Shown here in pieces: positions 1 through 8,038 of a DNA stretch of 64,000 bases. Within the stretch, counting starts at the first letter, position 1; every line of letters starts with the position of its first letter. The notes under the pieces were generated by a model. That model did no database searches, was not told the DNA's origin, and saw only the letters and a list, made by a program, of their open reading frames with translations. The DNA is from Rariglobus hedericola (GTDB lineage: Bacteria; Verrucomicrobiota; Verrucomicrobiia; Opitutales; Opitutaceae): the NCBI RefSeq assembly GCF_007559335.1, contig NZ_VMBG01000001.1:310001-374000 (forward strand), in the 5' to 3' direction. The position numbers and the translations under genes are program-made.

Positions 1-32
1 GAGTAAATAAGCGGGTTATCCGAAGGAGATAA

Positions 33-581
33 TTACTCGATCCAGACGAAGTCGCCTGCTCGCACCTCTTCGTAGAGTTCTATTATTTCCAGGTTGCGCA
101 TGAGGACGCAGCCGGCGCTTTGCGGCGTGCCGAGGCGGTCTTCGTGGTTGGTGCCGTGGACGTAAACGTAACGTTCGTAGGTATCGACCAATTCACCGGT
201 GATGTTGAGGCCTTGGTTTACGCCCCGCTCGAGCCCGCGCAGCCAGAGAATGCGGCTGGTGATAAGATTGGGGTGCGTGTCTGCATCGGCCACTTCGTTG
301 AAGTGCCGGCACGTGGGAACGCGCGCCTTGAAAACCATGCCCGGGGGCTGGTCGGTGCCGATTTTTTCCGCAATGGCGTGCAGGCCGCGCGGGGTGCCGA
401 GGGAGTCCTTTACGTTGGAAGGCGGGCGCTTGGAGGTGGAAATGACGTAGCTGCGGACCAGTTCACCTTTGCGGAAAAACTGCATCGTTTGCGTGGCGAT
501 GTGCACGGCAAGCAATCGCTCTGCGGACTTGATGCCGAGGCGGGTGCATGTTTCAGTGACCGACTCCCAAGGAGATTTCAT
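33..581 (-). CDS. L,D-transpeptidase (YkuD family)
   Basis: This 182-residue protein matches the YkuD fold that forms 3-3 peptidoglycan cross-links or attaches proteins to the wall. The catalytic His and Cys are visible as HGTNHED followed by the QSAGCVLMRN box near residues 140-163. The usual Arg directly after GCV is Leu here. I see no signal peptide or transmembrane segment, so export is not shown by the sequence. The start chosen is the only ATG before the domain; it lies one base from the divergent asd start, so each gene's promoter must sit within the other gene. The family assignment is firm; the substrate and cellular location are inferred. Confidence 0.85.
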   Translation of the reverse strand: MKSPWESVTETCTRLGIKSAERLLAVHIATQTMQFFRKGELVRSYVISTSKRPPSNVKDSLGTPRGLHAIAEKIGTDQPPGMVFKARVPTCRHFNEVADADTHPNLITSRILWLRGLERGVNQGLNITGELVDTYERYVYVHGTNHEDRLGTPQSAGCVLMRNLEIIELYEEVRAGDFVWIE

Positions 582-582
582 C

Positions 583-1626
583 GTGAATACGCGTAAAGAT
601 TACGTCATCGGTATCGTCGGCGCCACGGGTGCCGTCGGTCAAGAGCTCGTGCGTTTATTGCATGAGCGTAACTTCCCCATGAGCGCGCTGCGGCTTTTTG
701 CCTCGGCCCGCTCGGCAGGAAAGGTCGTGGAGCGTTTCGGGAAGAAATGGACCATCGAGGAAGCCAAGCCGGGCGCATTCGCCGGCGTTGACCTCGCGTT
801 CTTTGCCGCCGGCGGCTCCGTCACGCGCGCCCTGGCGGCTGATGCCGTGAAGTCCAGTTGCGTCGTCATCGACAAGAGCTCGGCCCTCCGCATGGAGCCG
901 AATATCCCGCTGGTCATTCCCGAGATCAATCCCGAGAAGCTGCGCAACCACGGCGGCATCATCGCCAATCCGAACTGCTCGACGGCTGTCATGTTGATGG
1001 GCCTCTGGCCGCTCCATCAGGCTTTTGGCCTGAAGCGCATCATCGTGTCCACGTATCAATCCGTCTCCGGCACGGGCGCCGAGGCCGTCAAGGAGCTCGC
1101 CGACCAGATTCAGCAGCACGTCTCCGGTCAGCCGGTCACGCACAAGGTCTATCCCTACCAGATCGCCTTCAACTGCATCCCGCACATCGATTCGTTCGGT
1201 GAGAACGGTTACACCGGCGAAGAGACCAAGATGGCCGAAGAGTCCCGCAAGATCATGGGTCTCCCCAATCTCAAGGTTTCCGCCACCACGGTCCGCGTGC
1301 CCGTCGTGCGTGCCCACTCGGTGTCGGTTAGCGCCGAGTTCGAGCGTCCGGTCGATCTCGCCAAGGCGCGTGCCGCCATCGCGGCATTCCCCGGAGCCGA
1401 GCTGGTCGATGACGTTGCCAACAAGAAGTATCCGACCCCGCTCGACTTTGCTGAGAAGGTGAAGTGCGGCGTGGGCCGTCTGCGCATCGATACGGCATGG
1501 GACAACGGTCTCTCGTTCTGGGTGAGCGGCGACAACCTCTGGAAGGGTGCCGCCCTCAACGCCGTGCAGAACGCCGAGCTGATGATCCGCGAAGGCATTC
1601 TTAAGTCTGAGCCAGCGGCGGTTTGA
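583..1626 (+). CDS. asd: aspartate-semialdehyde dehydrogenase
   Basis: The enzyme reduces aspartyl phosphate to aspartate semialdehyde, the branch point to lysine, diaminopimelate, threonine and methionine. The 347-residue protein has the N-terminal NADP-binding motif GATGAVGQELVRLL, the catalytic Cys in NPNCSTA (about residue 132) and the RVPVVRAHS box with the active-site His. A longer in-frame reading upstream exists, but the GTG at 583 is preferred. It follows an AAGGAG at 569-574 with 8 bases of spacing, and homology begins right after it. A GC-rich hairpin terminator follows the stop codon. The product fits the adjacent cell-wall gene, since diaminopimelate feeds peptidoglycan. Confidence 0.95.
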   Translation: MNTRKDYVIGIVGATGAVGQELVRLLHERNFPMSALRLFASARSAGKVVERFGKKWTIEEAKPGAFAGVDLAFFAAGGSVTRALAADAVKSSCVVIDKSSALRMEPNIPLVIPEINPEKLRNHGGIIANPNCSTAVMLMGLWPLHQAFGLKRIIVSTYQSVSGTGAEAVKELADQIQQHVSGQPVTHKVYPYQIAFNCIPHIDSFGENGYTGEETKMAEESRKIMGLPNLKVSATTVRVPVVRAHSVSVSAEFERPVDLAKARAAIAAFPGAELVDDVANKKYPTPLDFAEKVKCGVGRLRIDTAWDNGLSFWVSGDNLWKGAALNAVQNAELMIREGILKSEPAAV

Positions 1627-1633
1627 GGCTTCC

Positions 1634-1673
1634 GGCGGGGCGGGGGACTTTGCTCCTCCGCCCCGCCTTGTTT
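1634..1673 (+). terminator. rho-independent terminator after asd
   Basis: A 14-bp GC-rich stem (1634-1647 with 1654-1667, including one G-T wobble) closes a six-base loop CTTTGC. It is followed by a TTGTTTC stretch and starts eight bases after the asd stop. Confidence 0.75.
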
Positions 1674-1691
1674 CGTCCATGGAATAAAGCC

Positions 1692-1721
1692 TTGTCAGCA
1701 CCCATACCCGCCCGCTTATCT
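1692..1721 (+). promoter_or_regulatory. possible promoter of tRNA-Val
   Basis: TTGTCA at 1692-1697 and TTATCT at 1716-1721 are separated by 18 bases and end 14 bases before the mature tRNA 5' end. The placement is right for a sigma-70-type promoter, but both boxes deviate from consensus. If real, it would also transcribe ilvH. Confidence 0.4.
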
Positions 1722-1735
1722 CTCAACTTTGGTTC

Positions 1736-1812
1736 GGACGATTAGCTCAGTTGGTTAGAGCACCTCGCTTACACCGAGGGTGTCGGGGGTTCGAGTCCCT
1801 CATCGTCCACCA
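1736..1812 (+). tRNA. tRNA-Val (anticodon UAC)
   Basis: A full cloverleaf can be drawn by eye. The acceptor stem GGACGAT pairs perfectly with ATCGTCC, the D arm is GCTC/GAGC, and the anticodon stem is CCTCG/CGAGG with loop CTTACAC, giving anticodon TAC (Val). The T arm is GGGGG/CCCTC around TTCGAGT. The discriminator is A and CCA is encoded at 1810-1812. It lies only 28 bases upstream of the ilvH start, with no terminator visible between them, so a joint transcript with valine biosynthesis genes is likely. Confidence 0.97.
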
Positions 1813-1840
1813 GAAATTTTCACCACACCATAACCCGCAA

Positions 1841-2311
1841 ATGCGACACACGATCTCAGTCCTCGTTGAGAACAAGTTCGGCGTTTTAGCCCGCGTGGCC
1901 GGCATGTTTTCCGGTCGCGGCTTCAACATCGAGACCCTCAACGTCGCTCCTACGCATGACGCGTCGCTGTCCCGGATCACCGCTGTGCTCATCAGCGACG
2001 ACTCCGCGCTCGACCTCTGCATCAAGCAGCTCCGCAAGCTGGTCAACGTCGTCGATGTCGTTGACTTCACCGAGGGCCAGGCCGTCTCCCGCGAGCTCGT
2101 GCTGATCAAAGTCAAGGCCGACTCCAAGACGCGCTCCGAGATCATGCAGATCAGCGACATCTTCCGCACGAAGATCGTCAACGTCGCCCACGATTCGCTC
2201 ATCATCGAGATGACCGGCGACGACGCCAAGGTCTCCGCCTTCCTCAAGCTCGTCGAACCGTTCGGCATTCTTGAACTCGCCCGCACCGGCGCACTCGCGC
2301 AGACGCGGTGA
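1841..2311 (+). CDS. ilvH: acetolactate synthase small (regulatory) subunit
   Basis: The 156-residue protein is the regulatory subunit that binds valine and activates the catalytic subunit in the first step of valine/leucine synthesis. The N-terminal ACT domain is clear (HTISVLVENKFGVLARV, then GRGFNIETLN), followed by the small-subunit C-terminal domain. The open reading frame extends upstream through the tRNA, so the ATG at 1841 is the first plausible start. It lacks a visible Shine-Dalgarno sequence. The catalytic subunit gene ilvB is not in the window. ilvC follows 112 bases downstream. Confidence 0.93.
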   Translation: MRHTISVLVENKFGVLARVAGMFSGRGFNIETLNVAPTHDASLSRITAVLISDDSALDLCIKQLRKLVNVVDVVDFTEGQAVSRELVLIKVKADSKTRSEIMQISDIFRTKIVNVAHDSLIIEMTGDDAKVSAFLKLVEPFGILELARTGALAQTR

Positions 2312-2330
2312 CGCATCTGCGCAGATTAAG

Positions 2331-2363
2331 TTGGAAGATTAAGTTTAAGAACGAATCTTCCAA
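2331..2363 (+). promoter_or_regulatory. hairpin between ilvH and ilvC
   Basis: A perfect 10-bp inverted repeat TTGGAAGATT / AATCTTCCAA encloses a 13-base loop. It has no T run, so it does not look like a complete terminator. It could be an mRNA processing or stability element, or a partial attenuator setting the ilvH:ilvC ratio. A second 7-bp inverted repeat (2297-2303 with 2316-2322) overlaps the ilvH stop. Confidence 0.45.
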
Positions 2364-2423
2364 ATTATCCGCCTCCTGATTTTCCCTTAAACTTAACCCT
2401 AATCCTTCAACTTTTTCACCACC

Positions 2424-3455
2424 ATGCCCGCTAAAGTATACACCGACAAAGATGCCGATCTCGGCCTCTTCAAGAACAAGACCATCGCTGTGCTCGGCTA
2501 CGGCTCCCAAGGCCACGCGCACGCCCTCAACCTGAAGGACTCCGGCGTCAAGGTCATCATCGGCCTTTACGAGGGCTCCAAGTCCAAGCCCGTCGCTGAA
2601 AAGCACGGCTTCACCGTCGTCTCCACCGCCGAAGCCGTGAAGCAGGCCGATGTCATCCTCGTCGGTCTCCCCGACATGAAGCAGGCCGACGTCTATCTTT
2701 CCGACATCGCCCCCAATCTCACCAAGGGCAAGACCCTCGTCTTCTCCCACGGCCTCGCCGTCCACTTCGGCCTGATCAAGGTCCCCGCCGACATCGACGT
2801 CATCCTCGTCGCCCCCAAGGGCCCCGGCCACATGGTCCGCCGCCTCTACGTTGAAGGCAAAGGTATGCCCGCCCTCATCGGCGTGTTCCAGGACAAGTCC
2901 AAGAAGGCCAAGAAGAACGCACTCGCCTGGGCCAAGGGCATCGGCAGCACCCGCGCCGGCGTCCTCGAGACCTCCTTCAAGGAAGAGACCGAGACCGACC
3001 TCTTCGGCGAACAGGCCGTCCTCTGCGGTGGCGCTTCCGCCCTCGTTCAAGCCGGTTTCGAGACCCTCGTCGAGGCTGGCTACCAGCCCGAGATGGCCTA
3101 CTTCGAGTGCTTGCACGAGCTGAAGCTCATCTGCGACCTCATGTATGAAAAGGGCATCTCCGGCATGCGCTTCTCCATCTCCGAGACCGCCAAGTATGGC
3201 GACATCACCCGTGGCCCCCGCGTGATCAACGCGAACACGAAGAAAGAAATGAAGAAGATCCTCACCGAGATCCAGAGCGGCAAGTTCGTCAAGCAGTGGG
3301 TCGCCGAATACAAGGGCGGTCTGAAGAACTACAACAAGCTCCTCAAGGCCGGTGAAAAGCACCAGATCGAGAAGACCGGCGAGCGTCTCCGCAATCTGAT
3401 GCCTTGGATGCCCAAGCGTAACATCAGCGGCGTGGCCGGCTCTTACGTTTCGTAA
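2424..3455 (+). CDS. ilvC: ketol-acid reductoisomerase, class I
   Basis: This NADPH-dependent Mg enzyme isomerises and reduces acetolactate and acetohydroxybutyrate in valine/isoleucine synthesis. The 343 residues are the length of class I enzymes. The Rossmann motif [13 protein letters not shown] is near residue 30, the cofactor loop reads LYEGSKSK, and metal-site motifs include [21 protein letters not shown] and the downstream ECLHELK helix. The first position of the cofactor loop is Tyr, where Arg is common. The two Ser residues that mark NADPH preference are kept. No Shine-Dalgarno is visible upstream of the ATG. A strong terminator follows. Confidence 0.95.
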   Translation: MPAKVYTDKDADLGLFKNKTIAVLGYGSQGHAHALNLKDSGVKVIIGLYEGSKSKPVAEKHGFTVVSTAEAVKQADVILVGLPDMKQADVYLSDIAPNLTKGKTLVFSHGLAVHFGLIKVPADIDVILVAPKGPGHMVRRLYVEGKGMPALIGVFQDKSKKAKKNALAWAKGIGSTRAGVLETSFKEETETDLFGEQAVLCGGASALVQAGFETLVEAGYQPEMAYFECLHELKLICDLMYEKGISGMRFSISETAKYGDITRGPRVINANTKKEMKKILTEIQSGKFVKQWVAEYKGGLKNYNKLLKAGEKHQIEKTGERLRNLMPWMPKRNISGVAGSYVS

Positions 3456-3514
3456 AGAGGAGTAGCGGTAATGGGTAGCGAGCGTTCGAGCTCCTAAAAC
3501 TCCACTTATCTTCA

Positions 3515-3548
3515 GGGGTGCCGTCCGGAAGGACGGCACCCCTTTTTT
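3515..3548 (+). terminator. rho-independent terminator after ilvC
   Basis: A perfect 12-bp stem (3515-3526 with 3531-3542) is capped by a GGAA tetraloop and followed by six T. It closes the tRNA-Val/ilvH/ilvC unit. Confidence 0.95.
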
Positions 3549-3618
3549 GTGTTCTCAAACTGCTCCCTTGGCGCAAACAAGGTTCGCGCATGCCGTGTTC
3601 GACGAGTAAGTAAATCCC

Positions 3619-5001
3619 GTGTTTATCACCTCTCGCTCACTTCGGATAAACCGACGTTTGAGGAGCATTTGGAAATATACTTGGCGTATCGCGTGCCTGC
3701 TGGTTGGGCTCGCGATCATTGTTTTGGCAGCACTCTCGTTCGACGACCGGCTCATGGACACGACTGCTCTGCACTATATCCCGCGTGTGCTGCCCGAATC
3801 AGAGAACGGTTATCTTGTGCTTGCGAAAGTAGCCGGCCAACTCGGCAAGCCGGACGATCTAACTGGAGACAACTTTAGCGATACGCTTTATGGTCGCAGG
3901 TGGGATTCAGCCCAAGTCGGAGCATGGTTGAAAGATCGTGGGTTCGCCATCGACGCTGTCCGCCAAGTTCGGTCGCTGGAATTTGGGCAAACGCCCGTGC
4001 CGGATAACGCGGTCTCCGCGTATGGTTCGCAACCGGATGTGCGCATGATTATTTATCTTACGGTGCTTCGAGCGCGGCAGCTGCTCGGTGAGAACGATAC
4101 TTCGGGCGCGACCACCATGGTGTGTGATGCACTGCATGCTGCTCGTATCGTTCTTGGCAGTCGTGGGGACCTGTTAACTCATGTTTCTGTAGTTGCTGCA
4201 CAAACCGTGACGTTCGAAACGGCTTACGCTGTAATTTCAAATCCGCACACAACACTGACGGATTGTCAGCGACTCCGCCATGAAATCTCTCTCTCCCGAC
4301 TGTTGACCGAGGACTTCGCCCAGTTGATCGCGGCAGATTTTCGGATGAAGCAGCTAATGATTGAGGGATTGAAGCATCCTCAAAGCTTATCAGGCCTTTT
4401 GCAGTTCAGCATTAAAGACCGCATTGGCTATCGCCTTCCGTTTCTTTTCAAACCCAACCAAAGCCTGAATTATGTCATCCCTTGGTATCATTATTACGAA
4501 TCATTGATCGACATTCCGATTGATCGAAAGCGGTCGGCTTCTACGGAGCACATGCCTGATCTTTGCGCATTATACGGAGAATGGCTCAACGGTTACGGTA
4601 AGAGGCTGGCACATGATTTTCTGCATTCATCGTTCGGTGGCGTGTTGGATGCCCGACTGCGTCAACAGACCAGATGCTCAATTGGAGAGGCTTTGGTTGC
4701 CCTTCGTCGTTATCACGAAGCAACTGCGGGACAGTTGCCCTCTTCATTGGGCGAACTCGTGCCTGATTATTTGCCGTCTGTTCCTTTGGATTATGCGGAT
4801 GGCCTTCCAATTAAATATTCCAAAGAAATGAAGGCCCTTTGGTCTGTCGGTGAAAATCATTTTACCTTGGTCAAGGAAGATCAGGATGTGGGGGCCGAGG
4901 TGATTATTGTGCCTGTGCGGTTTGATGGAAGTTACGCGCCTTGGAAACGAATAGACCCGGATCAAGCGAGGGAGGTAGCGGGTGGGTTATTCGGCCATTA
5001 A
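3619..5001 (+). CDS. hypothetical membrane-anchored protein
   Basis: I do not recognise the full 460-residue protein. It has a basic N-terminus followed by one hydrophobic segment (about residues 24-42, ACLLVGLAIIVLAALS), so it is probably anchored with most of the protein outside the cytoplasm. The C-terminal 90 residues contain a module common in uncharacterised Planctomycetes/Verrucomicrobia proteins: an RRYHEATAGQLPSSLGELVP stretch, then a PLDYADG loop, reminiscent of the end of pseudopilins. By eye its base composition is more AT-rich than its neighbours, which may mean recent acquisition. The start is uncertain. No functional partner is evident. Confidence 0.7.
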   Translation: MFITSRSLRINRRLRSIWKYTWRIACLLVGLAIIVLAALSFDDRLMDTTALHYIPRVLPESENGYLVLAKVAGQLGKPDDLTGDNFSDTLYGRRWDSAQVGAWLKDRGFAIDAVRQVRSLEFGQTPVPDNAVSAYGSQPDVRMIIYLTVLRARQLLGENDTSGATTMVCDALHAARIVLGSRGDLLTHVSVVAAQTVTFETAYAVISNPHTTLTDCQRLRHEISLSRLLTEDFAQLIAADFRMKQLMIEGLKHPQSLSGLLQFSIKDRIGYRLPFLFKPNQSLNYVIPWYHYYESLIDIPIDRKRSASTEHMPDLCALYGEWLNGYGKRLAHDFLHSSFGGVLDARLRQQTRCSIGEALVALRRYHEATAGQLPSSLGELVPDYLPSVPLDYADGLPIKYSKEMKALWSVGENHFTLVKEDQDVGAEVIIVPVRFDGSYAPWKRIDPDQAREVAGGLFGH

Positions 5002-5085
5002 CGGCTGCCCGCTGGTAACGCTGTCGTTTGTATAAATAATTTCGACTTAACCGATCAGGGAGCGCTCAATGTTCCTCCCTATTTC

Positions 5086-5955
5086 ATGTCTGCACCCTTA
5101 ACGAAACTCCGACTGGCCACTCGAAAAAGCCCGCTTGCCCTCGCGCAATCGGAGCAGGTCGCCGCGCACCTGCGCGCCACGCTGGGCGTCGAAGTTGAGT
5201 TGTTGAAAATCGTCACCACCGGCGACCAGCGCATCGAATGGTCCCTCGAAAAACAGGGCGGAAAAGGTCTTTTCACCAAGGAGCTCGAAGACGCGCTTTT
5301 GCGTGGAGACGCTGATCTCGCGGTCCATAGCTGCAAGGATCTCCCCGGCGAAATGCCCGCCGGCTTGTCCGTTGCCGGCTACCTGCCGCGTGAAGACCCG
5401 CGCGACATGCTGGTCGTCCGCGAAGGCCTCGAGTCGCCCGCGACCATCGCCACCAGCAGTCCGCGCCGCCGCCTGCAGCTCGCGATGCTGTTTCCCGATG
5501 CGCAGTTCACGGAGATCCGTGGTAACGTGGACACCCGTCTCCGCAAGATCGGCCAGGACCATGTCGCCGACGCGACCGTGCTCGCGTGCGCGGGTCTGCG
5601 CCGTCTCGGCATCGGTGGCTGGCAAGGCGTTGAGTTTCACGCGCTCGGTTTCGAGCACATGGTTCCCGCCGTCGGCCAGGCAGCGATCGCGATCCAGACG
5701 CGGGCGGCTGATGCGGCTCGTTTCGCCGCGGTGCTCGATAAACGCACCTCGCGTTTCGTTACGCTGGAACGCGCATTTCAAGCCGCGCTCGGTGGCGGTT
5801 GCCAGACGGCCTTCGCCGCGCATGCCACGTCTGACACACTCTGGTTTTACCACCACGAAATCGGCCTCCGCAGCCTCCCGCTGAGCGACGCGGAAATCGA
5901 CGCTCCGGTCGAAACCGCCCGCACGCTGCTCACTCACTTCGGATTCAAACTTTGA
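5086..5955 (+). CDS. hemC: hydroxymethylbilane synthase (porphobilinogen deaminase)
   Basis: It polymerises four porphobilinogens into hydroxymethylbilane for heme and siroheme. Typical motifs are RLATRKSPLALAQSEQV at the N-terminus, AVHSCKDLPGEMP, TSSPRRRLQL and RGNVDTRLRK. The dipyrromethane cofactor Cys sits in LGGGCQTAF at about residue 235. At 289 residues it is shorter than the usual 310 or so, the loss being in the C-terminal third domain. The gene precedes the fused cobA-hemD gene, which carries out the next steps, so an operon is likely. The ATG start has no obvious Shine-Dalgarno. Confidence 0.95.
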   Translation: MSAPLTKLRLATRKSPLALAQSEQVAAHLRATLGVEVELLKIVTTGDQRIEWSLEKQGGKGLFTKELEDALLRGDADLAVHSCKDLPGEMPAGLSVAGYLPREDPRDMLVVREGLESPATIATSSPRRRLQLAMLFPDAQFTEIRGNVDTRLRKIGQDHVADATVLACAGLRRLGIGGWQGVEFHALGFEHMVPAVGQAAIAIQTRAADAARFAAVLDKRTSRFVTLERAFQAALGGGCQTAFAAHATSDTLWFYHHEIGLRSLPLSDAEIDAPVETARTLLTHFGFKL

Positions 5956-5957
5956 AA

Positions 5958-6033
5958 CGCAAAGACGCCATGACGCGAAGAGACCGAGGTTCGGAATCTT
6001 TGCGATCGAACTTAGCTCCTTAGCGTCTTTGCG
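5958..6033. repeat. inverted repeat between hemC and cobA-hemD
   Basis: The string CGCAAAGACGC at 5958-5968 recurs as its exact reverse complement at 6023-6033, with a further TCTTTGCG copy between them. The pair brackets almost the whole intergenic gap. It could form a long hairpin in the operon mRNA or be one copy of a dispersed intergenic repeat. The repeat is directly visible; its role is inferred. Confidence 0.6.
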
Positions 6034-6048
6034 ATTAATTCCTCACTT

Positions 6049-7578
6049 ATGTCTACAGGCATCGTTCATCTCGTTGGCGCCGGTCCCGGCGATCTTGGCC
6101 TCGTCACCTTCCGCGCAAAGGAACTCATCTCGCAGGCCGACGTCCTCGTTTACGATTACCTCGTTCACCCCGAGCTGGTGAAATGGTGCCGCCCCGAATG
6201 CGAAATTGTCTACGTCGGTAAAAAAGCCGGTTTCCATTCCGTGCCGCAGGAAGAAATCGAGACGCTCCTCGTCACCCACGCGAAGGCAGGCAAGAAGGTC
6301 GTGCGACTCAAAGGCGGCGATCCCTACATCTTCGGACGCGGTGGCGAAGAAGCCCGCACGCTCGCCAAGGATGGCATTCCGTTTGAAGTCGTGCCCGGCG
6401 TTACTGCGGCCATCGCAGCAGGCGCCTACGCGGGCATTCCGCTCACTTATCGCAATCTTAGCACCGCGCTCGTGCTGCTCACCGGGCATGAAGATCCGAC
6501 GAAGAAGGAAACCCAGGTTGATTGGCGTAGCTACGGTGCGCTGAAAAACACCACGCTCGCGATCTACATGGGCATGGGGAACCTCGAGTTCATCTTGGCC
6601 GAACTGCAGGCCGGCGGACTTTCCTCCAAAACGCCCGCCGCCGTCGTGCAATGGGCTTCGCTCGGCCGCCAGCGCAGCGTGACCGGCACGGTTTCCACTC
6701 TGGCCGAACTCGTGAAAACTTCGGCGCTCGCCGCGCCCGCCATCATTTTTGTGGGTGAAGTGGTGCGCGACCACGAGGCGATCGACTGGTTTGAACACCT
6801 GCCTCTCTTCGGCCGCCGCGTGGCGATCACGCGAACGCGCGACCAGAACAGTGAACTGCGCGACAAACTTGAAACCCTTGGCGCCGAGGTGCTCGAACTG
6901 CCGCTCATCACGATCAGCAAGGATACGGATCGGCTCGGTTTTGTGGAGATCCTTGCCGAACTCGGCACCTACGACTGGATCGTCTTCACGAGCGCGAACG
7001 GCGTGCGGTTCTTCTTCGAGGATTTCCTGAAGGGCTTTAAAGACATCCGCTCGCTCGGTATGTTGCGCTTCGCCTGCGTGGGCAAAGCGACCGCGCGCGA
7101 GATCGAGAAATATCACATAAAAGTCGAGTGCATGCCCGAGACCGCGACGGGTTCATCGCTGGCCGATGCGCTCATCGCCACCGGCAGCCTCGACAGCGCC
7201 AAGGTCATCGTCGTCACGGGCAACCTCAACCGCGACACGCTAGTTCGCAAACTCGAGGCCGGTGGCGCGATTGTGGACAGCCTGCTCCTCTACAAAACGG
7301 AGAAGACCGATCTCACCCTGGATCCCGTGGCGGATGACTTCCGCGAGAAGGGAGCGGATGCGATCCTCTTTGCCAGCTCGTCGGCCGTGTTGTCATTTGC
7401 CGAACAATCCGCGGCGTTGGCTTTGTCGGACAAGGCCACACTTCCGCTCGCTGGCAGCATCGGACCGCAGACCACCGAGACGATGAAGAAAGTAGCCATG
7501 GAGATCGGCTTCGAGGCGAAGAAGCCCAGCCTCGACTCGCTTATAGAAGCTCTGATTAAAAATCTTAAAGCCCGTTGA
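6049..7578 (+). CDS. uroporphyrinogen-III C-methyltransferase / uroporphyrinogen-III synthase fusion
   Basis: This 509-residue protein carries two activities. Residues 1 to about 250 are SUMT (CobA type), with GAGPGDLGLVTF near the N-terminus and GGDPYIFGRGGEE near residue 88, which methylates uroporphyrinogen III to precorrin-2 for siroheme or cobalamin. Residues about 255-509 are a HemD-type synthase that cyclises the hemC product (VAITRTRDQN at the domain start, then DWIVFTSANGVRFF and ILFASSSAV). The fusion ties the step common to heme and siroheme to the siroheme branch. The gene follows hemC on the same strand. Its stop lies four bases from the stop of the convergent lipoprotein gene. 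Confidence 0.93.
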   Translation: MSTGIVHLVGAGPGDLGLVTFRAKELISQADVLVYDYLVHPELVKWCRPECEIVYVGKKAGFHSVPQEEIETLLVTHAKAGKKVVRLKGGDPYIFGRGGEEARTLAKDGIPFEVVPGVTAAIAAGAYAGIPLTYRNLSTALVLLTGHEDPTKKETQVDWRSYGALKNTTLAIYMGMGNLEFILAELQAGGLSSKTPAAVVQWASLGRQRSVTGTVSTLAELVKTSALAAPAIIFVGEVVRDHEAIDWFEHLPLFGRRVAITRTRDQNSELRDKLETLGAEVLELPLITISKDTDRLGFVEILAELGTYDWIVFTSANGVRFFFEDFLKGFKDIRSLGMLRFACVGKATAREIEKYHIKVECMPETATGSSLADALIATGSLDSAKVIVVTGNLNRDTLVRKLEAGGAIVDSLLLYKTEKTDLTLDPVADDFREKGADAILFASSSAVLSFAEQSAALALSDKATLPLAGSIGPQTTETMKKVAMEIGFEAKKPSLDSLIEALIKNLKAR

Positions 7579-7582
7579 GGGT

Positions 7583-8038
7583 TTAGTGAGGTGTCGGGCC
7601 GGGGACGGCCTTCAGTAGGCGGGTGTCATCGATCAAGTTTTCCTCATCGTAGCTCACCTGCACGGTGAGGAGATCACCGGCAAATTGTCCATTGAAGGGA
7701 CCGGTCTGGGCCATGAGAACGGTAACCTCGGCTTTGTTATTCTCGTTTGCTGCACGCTTTTTTTCGGAGATCGGCTTGGAGTTTAGAGCTGGTGCGCTTT
7801 CCACGAATTGGAAGACCTCGACGGGAATTCCATAGGCATCGATTCCGTGGGATACAGGCTGGCCGAATTTTTCGATCACTTCGCTGCGCTCCACGCCCGC
7901 GTGCAAATCTTTTAACTCGGTCAGAGCTGACGGCACTTTGCTTTTAGGTTTCGTCGCGCAACCTGCCAACAATAGCACCGGGCAAAGCACTGAAAATGCC
8001 GGTATAATCAGCGCGCGAAATGTAATTGGTTTCTGCAT
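7583..8038 (-). CDS. putative lipoprotein, SmpA/OmlA-like
   Basis: The 151-residue protein starts with a lipoprotein signal peptide ending in a LLAGC lipobox (Cys about residue 26), so it is predicted to be membrane-anchored outside the cytoplasm. After it comes a short motif resembling the SmpA/BamE type repeat (AGVERSEVIEKFGQPV), a fold used in envelope proteins. The rest is unfamiliar. The ATG at 8038 is preferred to the GTG at 8047 because a GAGG lies upstream and the signal peptide begins there. It is convergent with cobA-hemD. Function is unknown. Confidence 0.7.
   Translation of the reverse strand: MQKPITFRALIIPAFSVLCPVLLLAGCATKPKSKVPSALTELKDLHAGVERSEVIEKFGQPVSHGIDAYGIPVEVFQFVESAPALNSKPISEKKRAANENNKAEVTVLMAQTGPFNGQFAGDLLTVQVSYDEENLIDDTRLLKAVPGPTPH

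Noticed and set aside
655-1701. Long minus-strand frame opposite asd
   Set aside because: Antisense shadow of a well-supported gene in GC-rich DNA; no family signal.
2244-3539. 431-codon minus-strand frame opposite ilvC
   Set aside because: Repetitive Gly/Leu/Asp composition typical of an antisense shadow of ilvC.
6043-7116. 357-codon minus-strand frame opposite cobA-hemD
   Set aside because: Antisense shadow; the plus strand has an intact two-domain enzyme.
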